Assembly (NCBI GenBank): GCA_043721435.1
Contig: JAYSQR010000052.1
Span: 1 to 63,579 of the forward strand
DNA: 63,579 nt
Source of the DNA: VFJL01 sp043721435
Lineage (GTDB): Bacteria > Pseudomonadota > Gammaproteobacteria > Burkholderiales > Nitrosomonadaceae
Reading direction: 5' to 3'
In this document: piece after piece, positions 51,536-60,728 of the stretch
Numbering within the stretch: the first letter of the stretch is position 1
How the letters are laid out: the number at the start of each line of letters is the position of its first letter
Notes under the pieces: generated by a model
Databases searched by the model: none
Seen by the model: the letters and a program-made list of their open reading frames with translations, nothing else
What the model was told of the DNA's origin: nothing
Translations under genes and position numbers: made by a program

Positions 51536-52051
51536 ATGAAAATGATACGGTACTCCGTCACTTTCTTGCTGTGCCTGTTGCCTTTACTGTCATCTAGCGC
51601 ACAAGCGCAGGGCTTCTCCTTTAAGGATACTGCGGGCAAAATACACTCCCTTGCTGACTATCGGGGCAAGTGGGTATTGGTGAACTTCTGGGCTACGTGG
51701 TGCCCACCCTGCCTGGAAGAAATCCCTGATCTGGTATCACTCTATGAAAGCCGCAAGGATGTTATGGTGATCGGTATCGTGATGGATTACAGGGACCCGA
51801 AAACAGTGTTGAAATTCGTTAATTCCCTGGCAATCTCCTACCCGATTGTGTTTGGCAATAAAAGCATCGCCGCACAAGTTGGTCCGGTATCGATGCTGCC
51901 CACCACGTACTTGTTCAATCCCGCCGGCAGGCCGGCGGCCTACAAAGTGGGAATAATTTCCCGGAAGAGCCTTGAGGACTTCATGCAGGAGAATTCAGCG
52001 AATGTACCGAGAAATAACCCTGGGGGACCGGTCCAGCTAAAGCATAAGTAA
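51536..52051 (+). CDS. TlpA-like thiol-disulfide oxidoreductase
   Basis: 171 residues with a signal peptide (MIRYSVTFLLCLLPLLSSSAQA), then a thioredoxin fold with WATWCPPCLEEIP (CxxC redox site) and cis-Pro in VSMLPTTYLFNPAG. Such periplasmic proteins reduce disulfides, often for cytochrome c or copper-site assembly. It follows leuA by 77 bases and ends before a minus-strand gene. Exact partner unknown. Confidence 0.9.
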   Translation: MKMIRYSVTFLLCLLPLLSSSAQAQGFSFKDTAGKIHSLADYRGKWVLVNFWATWCPPCLEEIPDLVSLYESRKDVMVIGIVMDYRDPKTVLKFVNSLAISYPIVFGNKSIAAQVGPVSMLPTTYLFNPAGRPAAYKVGIISRKSLEDFMQENSANVPRNNPGGPVQLKHK

Positions 52052-52120
52052 GCTTGGGGGCCGTTAAGTCATTGACTGGAGGAAATACGTTGTTTTTTCT
52101 CGGTGCCGTCTTGTCAGGAG

Positions 52121-52747
52121 TCAGGAGTCAGCTGCCTGCCCAACAGTTGATACTTCTGCTGTAGTAGACGGATAAGCCCAGGTACTGTGCCACGCACTCA
52201 TTACCAAGTCAGGGTAACCTGCTTGTCCCAGGCTGCCGTTGTAGCGCCCGAGCGCACGGAAGTAACTCCCTTTTTCGATGTCGAGATAATGCCGCAGGAT
52301 GGTGCAGCCATAGCGCAAATTGGTACGCAGGTGAAACAGGTTGTGATCACTGACGCCAATCTCCCTTACCCAGAACGGCATTACCTGCATGTAGCCCCGC
52401 GCACCGGCTATAGATACGGCATATTTCTTGAAGCCGCTTTCAACCTGAATGACGCTTAGCACCAACTGTGGATCCAGTCCAGCACGAACGGCTTCATAAT
52501 GAACCGTGGCTAGAAAATCGTCACGCTCTTTTTGACTGGCTATGCGCTTTTCCAGTCGTTTGGTCATGCTGGCGAGCCATGCTTTGCCTTCGCTTTCGGA
52601 TGAAAATGCCAGACGCGGAACCGCCCGGTCGCTCACCGCACGTTGCATCACTGCTTTTACGCTGGCGGAAAGCGGCTCATAGATTTGGGCGCCGGCCTGA
52701 GCAAAAGTGGGAAATAACAGTAAAAATATCCCGGCTAACTTCCACAT
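52121..52747 (-). CDS. Lytic transglycosylase, SLT family (GH23)
   Basis: 208 residues with a signal peptide (MWKLAGIFLLLFPTFAQAG) and a GH23 domain: SVIQVESGFKKYAVSIAGAR (catalytic Glu), GYMQVMPFW, YNGSLGQAGYPDLVM. It cleaves peptidoglycan to anhydromuramyl products. The start overlaps the end of proS by 13 bases, so the two are probably cotranscribed. Confidence 0.92.
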   Translation of the reverse strand: MWKLAGIFLLLFPTFAQAGAQIYEPLSASVKAVMQRAVSDRAVPRLAFSSESEGKAWLASMTKRLEKRIASQKERDDFLATVHYEAVRAGLDPQLVLSVIQVESGFKKYAVSIAGARGYMQVMPFWVREIGVSDHNLFHLRTNLRYGCTILRHYLDIEKGSYFRALGRYNGSLGQAGYPDLVMSAWHSTWAYPSTTAEVSTVGQAADS

Positions 52748-54444
52748 ATCCTTGATCTCACAAAATTAACTGAATTTTGCAAGGGAATGATCTGAGAGTT
52801 GGCGTCACGCCGCCCCTGGTATTCGATATTGCCTTCTTTCAGACCACGTTCGCCGATGACGATGCGATGAGGAATACCAATTAATTCCATATCAGCAAAC
52901 ATTATGCCGGGACGTTCGTCACGGTCATCCAGCAGAACTTCGATACCAGCGGCGGAAAGCTCCTTATACAATTTTTCTGTTTCAGCTTTTACCTGTACAC
53001 TTTTCTTCAGGCCGATGGGCACAATGACAATCTGGAATGGCGCCATTGCAGCCGGAAAAATGATGCCATGTGCGTCGTGGTCCTGCTCAATGGCAGCCGC
53101 GACGATACGCGACACCCCGATACCGTAACAACCCATTTCCATCACTCGCGTCTGGCCGGACTCGTCCAGATAATGAGCTTTCATCGCTTCCGAATATTTG
53201 GTGCGCAACTGAAAAATATGCCCAACCTCGATACCGCGGCAGATCTCCAGTTTCCCCTTGCCGTCGGGGGAAAGGTCATCAGTAGCCACGTTACGAATAT
53301 CGAAAATATGCTCAGGCTCTTTCATGTCACGGCCAAAATTAACACCGGTTAAATGATGGTCCGCTTCATTCGCGCCACAAACGAAATTGCTCATTACCGC
53401 GACGGCCTTATCGGCAAAAACAGGCAGTCCCAAACCGACTGGTCCCAGATATCCTGGACGGCAGCGGGTTTTTGCGAGAATCTCTTCTTCGTTTGCCAAC
53501 CGGAATCCGGCAAGGAAAGGAGCCTTCCCGGTTTTTACCTCATTGAGATGATGATCGCCGCGTAACAGCAGCAAATACATTTCATCATTTGCCATTACTG
53601 CCAGGGTTTTTACGGTTTGTTCGATAGGAATGCTCAGAAATGCCGCAACCTCTTCACAGGTTTTTTTGCCCGGTGTTGCGATTTTTTGCATTGCGCTATT
53701 AGCCGCTTCGCGCGGTTTTGCCGGTGGCAGCGCCTCAGCCAGTTCGAGGTTGGCAGCGTAATTCGAATCCGGACAGAAAGCGATGGCATCCTCGCCTGAG
53801 TCCGCCAGCACATGAAACTCATGCGAACCGCTGCCGCCTATTGCTCCGGGATCCGCCGTTACTGCACGAAACCTCAATCCCAAGCGAGTAAATATCCGGC
53901 CATAAGTGTCATGCATTACCCGGTAAGTCTGCTCCAGACTGGCCACATCGGCGTGGAACGAATAAGCGTCTTTCATCACGAATTCGCGCGCGCGCATCAC
54001 ACCAAAGCGGGGCCGGATCTCGTCGCGGAACTTGGTTTGGATCTGATAAAGATTGAGCGGCAACTGGCGATAACTTTTGATCTCCCGCCGGGCGATGTCG
54101 GTTATGACTTCCTCATGTGTGGGGCCGAAACAGAAATCGCGTTGGTGCCTGTCCTTTATTTTCAGCATCTGCGGGCCGAATATGTCCCAGCGCCCGGACT
54201 CCTGCCACAATTCGGCAGGCTGCACCGCAGGCATGAGGAGTTCCACCGCTCCACTCTTGTCCATTTCCTCACGCACAATATTCTCAACCTTGCGCAATAC
54301 TCTCAGACCCAGCGGCATCCAGGTATAGAGTCCACTGCCAAGACGCTTGATGAGTCCAGCACGCAACATTAGCTTGTGACTTATCAGTTCTGCTTCGGCG
54401 GGGGCTTCCTTGAGAGTGGAAATAAAAAATTGTGATGCGCGCAT
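52735..54444 (-). CDS. proS: Prolyl-tRNA synthetase (bacterial type with editing domain)
   Basis: 569 residues from ATG 54444 (MRASQFFISTLKEAPAEAEL), preceded by ggagcgga; the open frame upstream does not resemble ProS. Class II motifs: VELLMPAVQPAELWQESGRW, FCFGPTHEEVITDIARREIK and GCYGIGVSRIVAAAIEQ. The YbaK-type editing insert lies near residues 230-385, and the anticodon-binding domain is C-terminal (LLDDRDERPGIMFADMELIG). Full length. Confidence 0.97.
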   Translation of the reverse strand: MRASQFFISTLKEAPAEAELISHKLMLRAGLIKRLGSGLYTWMPLGLRVLRKVENIVREEMDKSGAVELLMPAVQPAELWQESGRWDIFGPQMLKIKDRHQRDFCFGPTHEEVITDIARREIKSYRQLPLNLYQIQTKFRDEIRPRFGVMRAREFVMKDAYSFHADVASLEQTYRVMHDTYGRIFTRLGLRFRAVTADPGAIGGSGSHEFHVLADSGEDAIAFCPDSNYAANLELAEALPPAKPREAANSAMQKIATPGKKTCEEVAAFLSIPIEQTVKTLAVMANDEMYLLLLRGDHHLNEVKTGKAPFLAGFRLANEEEILAKTRCRPGYLGPVGLGLPVFADKAVAVMSNFVCGANEADHHLTGVNFGRDMKEPEHIFDIRNVATDDLSPDGKGKLEICRGIEVGHIFQLRTKYSEAMKAHYLDESGQTRVMEMGCYGIGVSRIVAAAIEQDHDAHGIIFPAAMAPFQIVIVPIGLKKSVQVKAETEKLYKELSAAGIEVLLDDRDERPGIMFADMELIGIPHRIVIGERGLKEGNIEYQGRRDANSQIIPLQNSVNFVRSRICGS

Positions 54445-54734
54445 ATCCGCTCCGATGTGGCGATTAAACGGAAGCGATTCTACCGCGAAAGACCGCAGTG
54501 CGTCTTGTTTGGCGCTGGACGCTGTCATCGTTTGATTTCGCAGTGGAGCCCAAGGTTGGCAAGAAAGTCTCAAACGGCACCGCCATATTGGCCCCGTCTT
54601 CCAGAACGGAGTCGAGACTGGTCGTATGAAAAACAGCAACGTGGGCAGATGGTTTATTAATCTGCTGGCCGCTTTCAATCTGGGATAAAATGTGGAAAAA
54701 TCACAGTATTGTGACGAATCACTGGGTGAATCAC

Positions 54735-55289
54735 ATGATCGACCGTAACGGATATCGCTCCAATGTTGGCATTATTCTATTAAACTCGAAAAACGAGGTC
54801 TTTTGGGGCAAACGCATCAAGCAAGACTCTTGGCAATTTCCCCAGGGCGGCATCAAGCCGGGCGAGAGTCCGGAGCAGGCGATGTATCGGGAATTGACGG
54901 AAGAAGTGGGTTTGCATCCTCGCCATGTCAAGATCATTGGTCGCACACGCGACTGGCTGCGCTATGAAGTGCCGGACCAGTGGGTAAGACGCGAATGGCG
55001 CGAAAACTACCGAGGACAAAAGCAGATCTGGTATCTATTGCGTCTGGTTGGGCGAGACTGCGATGTGTCGTTACGCACGAGCGCCCGTCCTGAATTCGAT
55101 GCCTGGCGCTGGAATCAGTATTGGGTGGAATTGGAATCGGTAGTCGAGTTCAAGCGCCACGTCTATCAGCAAGCTTTGACCGAATTAGCCCGCCTGCTTA
55201 ACCACGATCTCCATGACAGCAACTGTTACAGCGGCTATAGTCATAATGAGGAACAGGCCATGGCTGCACCTGCCAAACAGGGTGAGTGA
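54735..55289 (+). CDS. rppH: RNA pyrophosphohydrolase RppH
   Basis: 184 residues from ATG 54735 (MIDRNGYRSNVGIILLNSKN). The Nudix box GGIKPGESPEQAMYREL then TEEVGL is intact, and WQFPQGG precedes it as in RppH. It removes pyrophosphate from mRNA 5' ends to start decay. The upstream in-frame start at 54690 is less likely. Divergent from proS, a common arrangement in this class. Confidence 0.95.
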   Translation: MIDRNGYRSNVGIILLNSKNEVFWGKRIKQDSWQFPQGGIKPGESPEQAMYRELTEEVGLHPRHVKIIGRTRDWLRYEVPDQWVRREWRENYRGQKQIWYLLRLVGRDCDVSLRTSARPEFDAWRWNQYWVELESVVEFKRHVYQQALTELARLLNHDLHDSNCYSGYSHNEEQAMAAPAKQGE

Positions 55290-55419
55290 ATCTGCTCGGA
55301 AGTCGGATTTATGCGGGTTAGCATGGTGCAAATATCATGGCCAGATTCTTGTAAAGGGTTTATATTTCGTCAGGCGTAATCGGCTGCGCCACTACAGCCG
55401 CGTTTTAAGGAGAATACTG

Positions 55420-56415
55420 ATGATATTGCGAACACTAATTGTATCGCTGCTATCTATTGGAGCTGTTACCGCCTCAACCACTGCGTCGGCCAACGAACCC
55501 ATCCAGCCGATTAAAGCAGCTGCGCCAAAGAATGCAGGTATGGTGGAATTGGGCAAGATGCTCTTTTTTGACCCGCGTCTGTCCAAATCCGGTTTTATTT
55601 CCTGCAACTCCTGCCACAACTTGAGCATGGGTGGTACCGATAACATAAAAACTTCTATTGGGCATAAATGGAACCAGGGACCCATCAACGCGCCAACGGT
55701 GCTGAATTCCAGCATGATGCTGGCACAATTCTGGGATGGTCGCGCCAAGGATCTGAAGGAACAGGCCGGCGGACCCATTGCCAACCCAGGTGAGATGGCT
55801 TTCACCCACGAACTGGCCGTGGACGTGCTACGCTCAATCCCGCAGTATCGTGCCCGCTTCAAGCAGGTGTTCGGATCGGATCAGGTTAACATTGGTATGG
55901 TGACCGACGCCATCGCTGCTTTCGAAGAAACCCTGGTAACGCCTGATTCCCGCTTCGATAAGTGGCTTAAGGGGGACAAGAAAGCCCTCAGCCAGGCTGA
56001 ACTTGATGGTTACAAGTTATTCAAGGACAGCGGCTGTACCAGCTGTCATTATGGGACGGCCGTAGGTGGCACCTCGTTTCAGAAGATGGGTGTTCGCGAA
56101 CCCTACAAGACGGCCAGCAAGGAAGAGGGTCGGATAGGAGTTACCGGCAAGGCGACGGACCGTTTTGTGTTCAAGGTACCTACCCTGCGCAATGTAGAAC
56201 TGACTTATCCCTACTTTCACGATGGTGCCGCCGAGACTCTGGAAGATGCAGTGGACACCATGGGTCGAGTGCAACTGGGCCGCGACTTCAGCAAGGAAGA
56301 AAACGCCAAGATCGTAGCCTTCCTGAAGACGCTGACCGGCAAACAGCCTGATTTCAAACTGCCCATCCTGCCGCCTTCCACTAATGAGACTCCAAGACCA
56401 AAGCCGTTCGACTAA
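55420..56415 (+). CDS. ccp: Di-haem cytochrome c peroxidase
   Basis: 331 residues from ATG 55420, preceded by aaggag. Signal peptide (MILRTLIVSLLSIGAVTAST, to ASA), first haem site CNSCH (C62, C65, H66) and second CTSCH near residue 206. Other family parts: GKMLFFDPRLSKSG, PINAPTVLNSS, FKVPTLRNVELTYPYFHDG. It reduces hydrogen peroxide in the periplasm with electrons from cytochrome c. Ends at a good terminator. MauG-like proteins are the alternative but are usually longer. Confidence 0.93.
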   Translation: MILRTLIVSLLSIGAVTASTTASANEPIQPIKAAAPKNAGMVELGKMLFFDPRLSKSGFISCNSCHNLSMGGTDNIKTSIGHKWNQGPINAPTVLNSSMMLAQFWDGRAKDLKEQAGGPIANPGEMAFTHELAVDVLRSIPQYRARFKQVFGSDQVNIGMVTDAIAAFEETLVTPDSRFDKWLKGDKKALSQAELDGYKLFKDSGCTSCHYGTAVGGTSFQKMGVREPYKTASKEEGRIGVTGKATDRFVFKVPTLRNVELTYPYFHDGAAETLEDAVDTMGRVQLGRDFSKEENAKIVAFLKTLTGKQPDFKLPILPPSTNETPRPKPFD

Positions 56416-56485
56416 TTAGCGGAGAAACTGTCGTACTTGTTTGAGGCAGGGCCTCCTGGATTCAGGAAAAGGGTCTCATCAATCG

Positions 56486-56519
56486 ATGCCCAGGCTGCAC
56501 ACGCAGCTTGGGCATTTTT
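56486..56519 (+). terminator. Terminator of the cytochrome c peroxidase gene
   Basis: A 13-bp stem atgcccaggctgc / gcagcttgggcat with one wobble pair and a four-base loop, followed by tttt. It lies about 70 bases past the peroxidase stop. The roughly 300 bases from here to hfq hold no gene. Confidence 0.92.
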
Positions 56520-56816
56520 ATTGGGTGGAGCATCCAGAGCTTCTGCTACGAATTTCAAACCCAGTCTGTACCAACCAAAAGTAGTCAAACAACCGTTAGG
56601 GGGCCCTAACTGCGCCGGGTGCAGTGACAAGTGCTCACCCCTTTCTCTTGCCCTCCTGTTCCATGAATTCCACTCGCTCAAGCCAATCTTGAATAGAAAA
56701 ATAATCGGTTTGAATTTATGGAGCTACTGCCGTTTTATCTTCCGTTCGGGAAGATGGATTTACTCCTTAAAATCAAGTAGAGTTATCGCTTGAATAATTA
56801 AAACAGGGAGTCACCC

Positions 56817-57062
56817 ATGAGCGCCAAAGGGCAATTGTTACAAGACCCGTTTCTGAATGCCCTGCGGAAGGAGCACATTCCGGTATCGATTTATCTGGTA
56901 AATGGTATTAAGCTGCAAGGGCATATTGACTCGTTTGATCAGTACGTGGTTCTACTGAAAAATACCGTCACCCAGATGGTATATAAGCACGCAATATCCA
57001 CCGTGGTTCCTGCCAGAGCCGTTACCATTCCATTTGATGCCCCAGCCACACCTGATGCTTGA
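56817..57062 (+). CDS. hfq: RNA chaperone Hfq
   Basis: 81 residues. Sm1 region LQDPFLNALRKEHIPVSIYL, VNGIKLQGHIDSFDQYVVLL, Sm2 VYKHAISTVVPAR. A hexameric chaperone pairing small RNAs with mRNAs. Preceded by acaggga. A 7-bp hairpin (atcttcc/ggaagat, 56738-56756) lies in the upstream region. It overlaps hflX by eight bases, so the hfq-hflX-hflK-hflC block is probably one unit. Confidence 0.97.
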   Translation: MSAKGQLLQDPFLNALRKEHIPVSIYLVNGIKLQGHIDSFDQYVVLLKNTVTQMVYKHAISTVVPARAVTIPFDAPATPDA

Positions 57063-58236
57063 CCGCCCCGCTGGCAGTGCTGCTAACATTAATGCTGCCA
57101 TACTGGTTAGCCTTGATTTTGGCGGCGGTTGCTACGCAGAGAACTTGGAAGAATTGCGGCAACTAGCCGCAAGTGATGGGCTTACAGTCCCTGCGGTAAT
57201 CAAAGGCAGGCGCTCTCACCCCGACCCTGCTTATTACGCCGGCAGCGGCAAGGTGGACGAGGTTGCCGCCGTAGTGGAACAAACTGGCGCCTCGCTGGTG
57301 ATTTTCAATCATAATCTTTCTCCCGCCCAACAACGCAACCTAGAGCAGCGTCTCCAGTGTCGCGTGCTAGACCGCACCAACCTGATTTTGGATATCTTCG
57401 CCCAGCGCGCGAAGAGCCACGAGGGCAAACTGCAGGTGGAACTGGCGCAGCTTGAGCATCTCGCTACTCGCCTGGTGCGTGGCTGGACCCATCTGGAGCG
57501 ACAAAAAGGCGGTATCGGCTTGCGTGGTCCTGGCGAAACCCAGTTGGAAACTGACCGGCAACTGCTGCGGAAACGGGTTAAATCACTCAGGGAAAAACTC
57601 GCTAAATTCCAGCGCCAGCGTGAGGTGCAGCGCCGTTCCAGACAACGCGCTGACGTTATGTCAGTTTCCATTGTCGGCTACACCAATGCGGGCAAGTCCA
57701 CCCTATTCAATAGCCTTACCCGCGCACACGCCTATGCTGCCGATCAATTATTTGCCACTCTGGATGCCACCACGCGCAAGTTGTTCATCCCCGAATACGG
57801 ACCGCTGGTGATTTCCGATACGGTAGGTTTCATTCGTGAGTTGCCGCACACATTGGTCGCTGCATTCCATGCTACGCTGGAAGAAACGGTGCAAGCTGAC
57901 ATGCTGCTCCATGTAGTGGATGCGGGCAGCCCCAATCGGGATGAACAAATCGCGGAAGTCAACAAAGTATTGAAGGAAATCGGTGCCGATGCAATTCCGC
58001 AGATTCTGGTACTGAACAAGATAGACCTGACCAACTTATCGGGAGGAGCTGCGGGTTACGGGCGCGTTGAGTGTGGTAGAATAAGGCAGGTTCGTTTGAG
58101 CGCAAGAACCGGCGAGGGGCTTGAATTTATTAGGCTGGCGCTGGCCGAGGCAATTGAACAGCGTACTTCGCAACGGTACAAGATACAGCCACAAGTCGGA
58201 AACGTAGTCAGCGAATGCGCTGCAGTTCCTTATTAA
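57055..58236 (+). CDS. hflX: GTPase HflX
   Basis: 393 residues from ATG 57055, which lies within the last codons of hfq (eight-base overlap); the in-frame ATG at 57034 is further inside hfq. N-terminal HflX domain (LASDGLTVPAVIKG-like, YYAGSGKVDE), the glycine-rich GGIGLRGPGETQLETDRQLL, then G domain: GYTNAGKSTLFNSLTRAH (G1), SDTVGFIRELP (G3), LNKIDL (G4). It splits stalled 70S ribosomes. Confidence 0.95.
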   Translation: MLDRPAGSAANINAAILVSLDFGGGCYAENLEELRQLAASDGLTVPAVIKGRRSHPDPAYYAGSGKVDEVAAVVEQTGASLVIFNHNLSPAQQRNLEQRLQCRVLDRTNLILDIFAQRAKSHEGKLQVELAQLEHLATRLVRGWTHLERQKGGIGLRGPGETQLETDRQLLRKRVKSLREKLAKFQRQREVQRRSRQRADVMSVSIVGYTNAGKSTLFNSLTRAHAYAADQLFATLDATTRKLFIPEYGPLVISDTVGFIRELPHTLVAAFHATLEETVQADMLLHVVDAGSPNRDEQIAEVNKVLKEIGADAIPQILVLNKIDLTNLSGGAAGYGRVECGRIRQVRLSARTGEGLEFIRLALAEAIEQRTSQRYKIQPQVGNVVSECAAVPY

Positions 58237-58298
58237 GTCGGCAATCAACCTGCCATTTGATGGTTGTATCTATATTAAACGGAAAACTAGGAATCAAC

Positions 58299-59495
58299 AT
58301 GGGATTAAACGACCCGCAATGGGGAAGAAAAAAAGGCAACTCAGGTCCGCCTGATCTCGATGAGTTGTGGCGCAACGTTAACAAGAAGCTCAACAACCTT
58401 TTTAAGCGTAAGGGTGGCGGTGGCGAGGGATCGGGTGGGAGCGAAGGGCCAGCTGGTGGCAGCCCTAAGCGATATAGCGGCAGCGTTGGCTTGCTTGCTG
58501 GACTGCTTCTGCTGATGTGGGTATCCAGCGGATTTTACATTGTCAATGAAGGTCAGCGCGGCGTGGTGCTGCGTTTTGGTAAATACGTCGAAACCACCCA
58601 GGCAGGACTCCGCTGGCATCTGCCATATCCGATTGAATTAGTGGAAGCCGTTAACGTAAGCCAGGTGCGCACGGTGGAGATCGGCTACCGCAACAATGTG
58701 AGAAGCAAGGTGCTGAAAGAATCGTTGATGTTGACCGATGACGAAAACATCATCGATATTCAGTTTGCGGTGCAATACATCCTCAAGAATCCTGAAGACT
58801 TTCTGTTTAACAACCGTGAGCCGGAAAGCGCTGTGATGCAAGCAGCGGAAACCGCGATTCGTGAAGTTATCGGCAAAAGAAAAATGGATTATGTGCTTTA
58901 CGAAGGACGCGAACAGGTGGCAGCACAAACAACCAAGTTAATGCAGGAAATTCTTGATCGCTACAAGATAGGGGTCGCCATCAGCAAAGTGACCATGCAG
59001 AATGCGCAACCGCCGGAACAGGTGCAAGCGGCATTCGACGACGCTGTGAAAGCAGGCCAGGATAGAGAGCGGCAGAAAAACGAAGGCCAGGCTTACGCCA
59101 ATGATGTTATTCCCAAGGCCAGAGGTAATGCCGCGCGCCTGCTGGAAGAGTCCGAAGGATATAAACAGCGTGTGATCGTCAGCTCTGAAGGCGATGCCAG
59201 CCGTTTCAAACAGATTCTTGTCGAATACAGCAAGGCGCCCGGCGTAACCCGTGACCGGCTGTATCTGGACATGATGCAGCAAGTGCTTTCTAGTACCAGC
59301 AAGATACTGATCGATCAGAAAAGCGGCAACAATTTGCTCTATCTGCCGCTGGACAAGCTGATACAAACAAGCGGACCTTCTCCAACGCCAGTTCCGATAC
59401 CGGAAACACCGCCCCCGGTTGCTCAAGAGACAAGGCATGACAGCGCCGCACGCACACGCGAAGCATTTCGTGGCCGTGAACGGGAGACAAGATAA
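58299..59495 (+). CDS. hflK: FtsH protease regulator HflK
   Basis: 398 residues from ATG 58299 (MGLNDPQWGRKKGNSGPPDL), preceded by agga. A Gly-rich N-terminus, one membrane helix (VGLLAGLLLLMWVSSGFYIV, about residues 68-88), then an SPFH/band-7 domain (NEGQRGVVLRFGKYVETTQA) and a Pro-rich tail. With HflC it forms a cage around FtsH. The hflC ATG follows its stop directly. Confidence 0.95.
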   Translation: MGLNDPQWGRKKGNSGPPDLDELWRNVNKKLNNLFKRKGGGGEGSGGSEGPAGGSPKRYSGSVGLLAGLLLLMWVSSGFYIVNEGQRGVVLRFGKYVETTQAGLRWHLPYPIELVEAVNVSQVRTVEIGYRNNVRSKVLKESLMLTDDENIIDIQFAVQYILKNPEDFLFNNREPESAVMQAAETAIREVIGKRKMDYVLYEGREQVAAQTTKLMQEILDRYKIGVAISKVTMQNAQPPEQVQAAFDDAVKAGQDRERQKNEGQAYANDVIPKARGNAARLLEESEGYKQRVIVSSEGDASRFKQILVEYSKAPGVTRDRLYLDMMQQVLSSTSKILIDQKSGNNLLYLPLDKLIQTSGPSPTPVPIPETPPPVAQETRHDSAARTREAFRGRERETR

Positions 59496-60374
59496 ATGAA
59501 AAAATATACCTCCACGCTCTTGGGGGCCATCGCCGCCCTGTTCTTTCTTGCCAGTTCAGCACTATATATCGTCGACCAGCGTCAGCATGCGATCGTATTC
59601 CAATTGGGTGAAGTGGTCAACGTAAAAACTTCGCCAGGACTGTACTTCAAGATTCCCCTGGTGCAGAACGTACGCTACTTTGAATCGCGTATCATGACTA
59701 TGGATACAGTCGAACCGGAACGTTTCATTACTTCGGAAAAAAAGAATGTGCTGGTGGACTTGTTCGTCAAGTGGCGCATCGTCGATGTAAAGCAATATTA
59801 CATCAGCGTTCGCGGTGACGAAATGCTGGCACAAACCCGTTTGGCTCAGACAGTAAATTCCAGCATGCGCGACGAGTTTGGTAACCGCACGGTGCACGAT
59901 GTGGTATCCGGTGAACGCGACAAGATTATGGAGATCATGCGCCAGAAAGCCGATATTGATGCCCGCAAGATTGGGGTGGAAGTGGTGGATGTACGCCTGA
60001 AACGCGTGGATTTGCCGCCGGAAGTAAGCGAGTCAGTCTACCGCCGGATGGAAGCAGAGAGAAAGCGTGTAGCTAATGAACTGCGCTCGACCGGTGCAGC
60101 GGAATCGGAAAAAATTCGCGCCGATGCTGACCGGCAACGTGAGGTAATCCTGGCGGAAGCTTACCGGAAAGCCCAGGAAGTCAAGGGTGAAGGTGACGCC
60201 AAGGCCTCATCAATCTACGCTGGCGCCTTCCAGCAGAATCCGGAATTCTATTCTTTCTACCGCAGCTTGGAAGCCTATAAGCAGACCTTCAAGAACAAAG
60301 GCGACATGATGGTACTGGAACCCGGCTCTGAGTTTTTCAAATATTTGAAGAATCCAAACCGGGGCGGGAAATAG
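59496..60374 (+). CDS. hflC: FtsH protease regulator HflC
   Basis: 292 residues. N-terminal helix (TSTLLGAIAALFFLASSALY) and SPFH domain (VDQRQHAIVFQLGEVVNVKT, SPGLYFKIPLVQNVRYFESR), then the coiled segment ERKRVANELRSTGAAESEKI. Partner of HflK in the periplasmic cage around FtsH. Begins immediately after hflK. Confidence 0.96.
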   Translation: MKKYTSTLLGAIAALFFLASSALYIVDQRQHAIVFQLGEVVNVKTSPGLYFKIPLVQNVRYFESRIMTMDTVEPERFITSEKKNVLVDLFVKWRIVDVKQYYISVRGDEMLAQTRLAQTVNSSMRDEFGNRTVHDVVSGERDKIMEIMRQKADIDARKIGVEVVDVRLKRVDLPPEVSESVYRRMEAERKRVANELRSTGAAESEKIRADADRQREVILAEAYRKAQEVKGEGDAKASSIYAGAFQQNPEFYSFYRSLEAYKQTFKNKGDMMVLEPGSEFFKYLKNPNRGGK

Positions 60375-60498
60375 GCTGTCTCTCATGAACTTAAATTTAA
60401 GTGTAACCATCTTGCGGACTAACTCGACCCACCGTATTACGCGATAATTTCGCTTGTGGTCTTGAACTTATTGGGGTGTCTGTCGGAGCTATCGCGGC

Positions 60499-60684
60499 AT
60501 GTGGGACACTTTACTAATCGCATTCGCGCTGATGCTGGTAATGGAAGGAATGCTGCCGTTCCTGTTGCCCGGCATGTGGCGTGAAGCTTTCAAAAAACTG
60601 ATCGAAGCTGGCGACAACCAGATACGCTTTATCGGTCTGACCTCGATGCTGGCGGGGTTGCTGCTGCTTTATCTTGTGAAATAA
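60499..60684 (+). CDS. DUF2065 small membrane protein
   Basis: 61 residues forming two helices (TLLIAFALMLVMEGMLPFLL and FIGLTSMLAGLLLLYLV) around a cytoplasmic or periplasmic loop (WREAFKKLIEAGDNQIR). It matches DUF2065 (YjeT-like), regularly found between hflC and hisZ/purA. Function unknown. Normal length. Confidence 0.9.
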   Translation: MWDTLLIAFALMLVMEGMLPFLLPGMWREAFKKLIEAGDNQIRFIGLTSMLAGLLLLYLVK

Positions 60685-60728
60685 TTCCCATCACCCCATT
60701 TTCATGCAGCCGTATCTGAGTCGCAAAC